Source of the DNA: an uncultured Eubacteriales bacterium
GTDB taxonomy: Bacteria; Bacillota; Clostridia; Christensenellales; Aristaeellaceae
Direction: 5' to 3'
DNA: 64,000 nt
Assembly: GCA_902793325.1 (NCBI GenBank)
Contig: CADBCY010000010.1
Span: 30,129-94,128, forward strand
This document shows positions 62,172 through 64,000 of the stretch, one piece after another. How positions within the stretch are numbered: the stretch's first letter is position 1; each line of letters opens with the position of its first letter. A program made the position numbers and the translations under genes. The notes below the pieces were generated by a model. That model was not told the origin of the DNA. It made no database searches and saw nothing but the letters and a program-made list of their open reading frames with translations.

Positions 62172-62749
62172 GCGATTTTTCCCGCATACTGCTGTTCCTG
62201 GTGAGCTGCGTGTTCACCCAAAACATCGTGTTTGCCCGTGCGCTGGGCTTTACCGCCATGGGTGACGAGCGCCGCGTGGAGACCGCCGCGGGCTACGGCC
62301 TGGTTGTGGCGCTGGCGATGACGCTGTCCTCCGCGCTGGCGTGGCTGCTGGACATGCTGGTGCTGGTGCCGGCGGGCATGATTCACCTGCGCATCGTGGC
62401 CTTCGCGCTGGCGGTGCTGGTGGCCGTGTGGCTGGTGGAAAAGCTCGCGGTGGCGGCGCGGCCCGCACTGGCGGAGTCGCTGGGCGGGAGCCTGATGCCC
62501 GTCGCGGCCAACTGCGCGCTGCTGGGCATCGCCGTGCTGAACTACGAGGCGGGCTACACGCTGGGCCAGGCGGTGCTGTCCGGGCTGTTCGGCGGCCTGG
62601 GCTTCCTGGTCGCCATCGTGCTGATGGCGGGCGTGCAGGAGCGCCTGGAGACCTCCCGGATTCCCGAGACCCTCAAGGGCATGCCCATCGCGCTGATCTC
62701 CGCGTCGCTGATCGCCCTGGCCTTCATGGGCTTTACGGGCATCGCGTGA
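62168..62749 (+). CDS. rnfA: Rnf complex subunit A
   Basis: This 193-aa membrane subunit is homologous to NqrE. It has FTQNIVFARALGF (about 16-28), MIHLRIVAFALAVLVAVWLVE and VAANCALLGIAVLN (about 112-125, containing the conserved intramembrane Cys), and ends MPIALISASLIALAFMGFTG. In standard operons rnfB follows; here the next gene is a NusG-II lipoprotein instead. Confidence 0.95.
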   Translation: MSDFSRILLFLVSCVFTQNIVFARALGFTAMGDERRVETAAGYGLVVALAMTLSSALAWLLDMLVLVPAGMIHLRIVAFALAVLVAVWLVEKLAVAARPALAESLGGSLMPVAANCALLGIAVLNYEAGYTLGQAVLSGLFGGLGFLVAIVLMAGVQERLETSRIPETLKGMPIALISASLIALAFMGFTGIA

Positions 62750-62761
62750 CGGAGGAAGGCC

Positions 62762-63202
62762 ATGGAGAAACTGAGCAGATGCCTCCTGGCGCTGCTGGCG
62801 GCGCTCTCGCTGTGCGCCTGCGCGGCGGCGGAGGAGGCGAAGCCCGAGGCGGAGGCGGGGCAGGAAGCGCCCTCGCCCGCCAGCGCCTACGTGCTGGTGA
62901 CCACCGCGACCGGCAGGGGCTGGCTGCCGCTCCCCGAGGAAGGGGAGCAGTCCTTCCCGCTCACGCAGGTGCTCCCCGACGGCACGGAGGCGGTGAACGT
63001 CATTCACCTGACGCCCACGGGCGTGTACATGGAGGATTCCACCTGCGAGAACCACGACTGCGTCCAGCAGGGCGAGGTGACGCTGGAAAACCGGGGCGAC
63101 CGCATCCTGGGCAACATGATCATCTGCCTGCCCAACCAGGTGGTGCTGGCCCTCTACACGCCGGAGGAAGTGCTGGAGCTGGTTCAGGGCGAGGGACAGT
63201 GA
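62762..63202 (+). CDS. NusG domain II lipoprotein (last of Rnf operon)
   Basis: This 146-aa exported protein has a signal peptide with lipobox-like LCAC (Cys about 20), a short acidic linker and a NusG-II domain with CENHDCVQQGEVTLENRG (about 100-117) and NMIICLPNQVVLALY. It is a paralogue of the operon's first gene (CENQDCV there), so two such proteins bracket the redox genes. ATG at 62762 follows rnfA by 12 bases, with GGAGG upstream. Confidence 0.88.
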   Translation: MEKLSRCLLALLAALSLCACAAAEEAKPEAEAGQEAPSPASAYVLVTTATGRGWLPLPEEGEQSFPLTQVLPDGTEAVNVIHLTPTGVYMEDSTCENHDCVQQGEVTLENRGDRILGNMIICLPNQVVLALYTPEEVLELVQGEGQ

Positions 63203-63292
63203 TCCCGGCAGGGGAAGCCCCCGGGCGCCGACCGTCTCCGATGAACGGCGCTTCACCATTCAACGACAGATCAACAACCGATCGAACGCAAC

Positions 63293-63340
63293 AAAAAAGA
63301 ACCGGGGCGGGACGCGAGAAATGCGTCCCGCCCCGGTTTT
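63293..63340. terminator. Bidirectional terminator of the Rnf operon
   Basis: A 15-bp perfect stem (63301-63315 with 63323-63337, 7-base loop) with TTTT on the plus side and TTCTTTTTTG on the minus side. It separates the Rnf operon from the convergent flavoprotein gene. Confidence 0.93.
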
Positions 63341-63349
63341 GTCCGGGGA

Positions 63350-64000
<651 letters not shown>

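Noticed and set aside
62762-63202. Last gene of the operon as a shortened RnfB
   Set aside because: It has a signal peptide and a NusG-II domain with only three Cys, and no 4Fe-4S ferredoxin motifs.

Overview
The window is high-GC (low-to-mid 60s %, by eye) chromosomal DNA from a Gram-positive-type anaerobe, most likely a spore-forming-lineage Clostridia (Bacillota). The evidence is a PolC-type DNA polymerase III, a GerM-domain protein, a SpoIIE-type phosphatase, RqcH, a leuS T-box leader, YesM/YesN two-component regulators, an Rnf-type redox complex and AGGAGG ribosome binding sites with many GTG/TTG starts. A Christensenellales-like gut anaerobe would fit, but that is inference. No phage, transposase, CRISPR array or rRNA was seen.

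Layout. (1) 0.1-8.5 kb, minus strand: a carbohydrate island with GH36 alpha-galactosidase, YesM kinase, YesN regulator and a sugar-binding lipoprotein-like protein, then a BMP-family nucleoside-type binding protein whose promoter carries a 17-bp palindrome. (2) 8.7-9.1 kb: a tRNA operon (Arg-His-Gln-Lys). (3) 9.3-21.7 kb: envelope and housekeeping genes (WG-repeat exported protein, D,D-carboxypeptidase, DUF1836, RqcH, GerMN protein, RNase PH-RdgB fusion, phosphoesterase, double RhaM-like protein, Ddl, MurF, YbjN-like). (4) 21.7-24.6 kb: a three-gene module of thioredoxin-like [2Fe-2S] ferredoxin, sensory-type [FeFe]-hydrogenase and SpoIIE/PP2C phosphatase, which looks like an H2/redox-sensing switch. 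(5) 24.8-38.8 kb: leuS with T-box, a SecG with a very long acidic repeat tail, MalY-type lyase, DEDDh exonuclease, M29 aminopeptidase, MATE pump, DUF2284 protein, tRNA-Val, epimerase, an LDH/MDH-family enzyme, an array of hairpins and a second GH36 alpha-galactosidase flanked by an 80-bp inverted repeat. (6) 38.9-50.5 kb, minus strand: one long operon frr-uppS-cdsA-dxr-rseP-kinase-like-ispG-GNAT-polC (translation, isoprenoid/phospholipid precursors, replication). (7) 50.6-54.9 kb: class A PBP, a small membrane protein and FucO-type alcohol dehydrogenase. (8) 55.1-63.2 kb, plus strand: a flavin/Rnf operon: NusG-II lipoprotein, Gx transporter, ApbE, a 634-aa protein with three FMN-binding domains and a six-copy C-terminal YEQYMRPRP motif, rnfC, rnfD, rnfE, rnfA and a second NusG-II lipoprotein. 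No rnfB is present. A convergent, frameshifted fumarate-reductase-type flavoprotein runs off the right edge.

How they work together. ApbE would attach FMN to the triple FMN-binding protein and to RnfD, giving a membrane/extracytoplasmic electron path starting from RnfC (NADH side). The adjacent flavoprotein reductase could be a terminal acceptor. The hydrogenase-phosphatase module would report H2 or redox state. The two alpha-galactosidases and the YesMN system point to use of plant galactosides. The best candidates for something undescribed are the YEQYMRPRP-tailed triple-FMN protein in an Rnf locus without rnfB, the PAS-less hydrogenase sensor module, the SecG repeat tail, and the palindrome array with the inverted 80-bp element around the second alpha-galactosidase.
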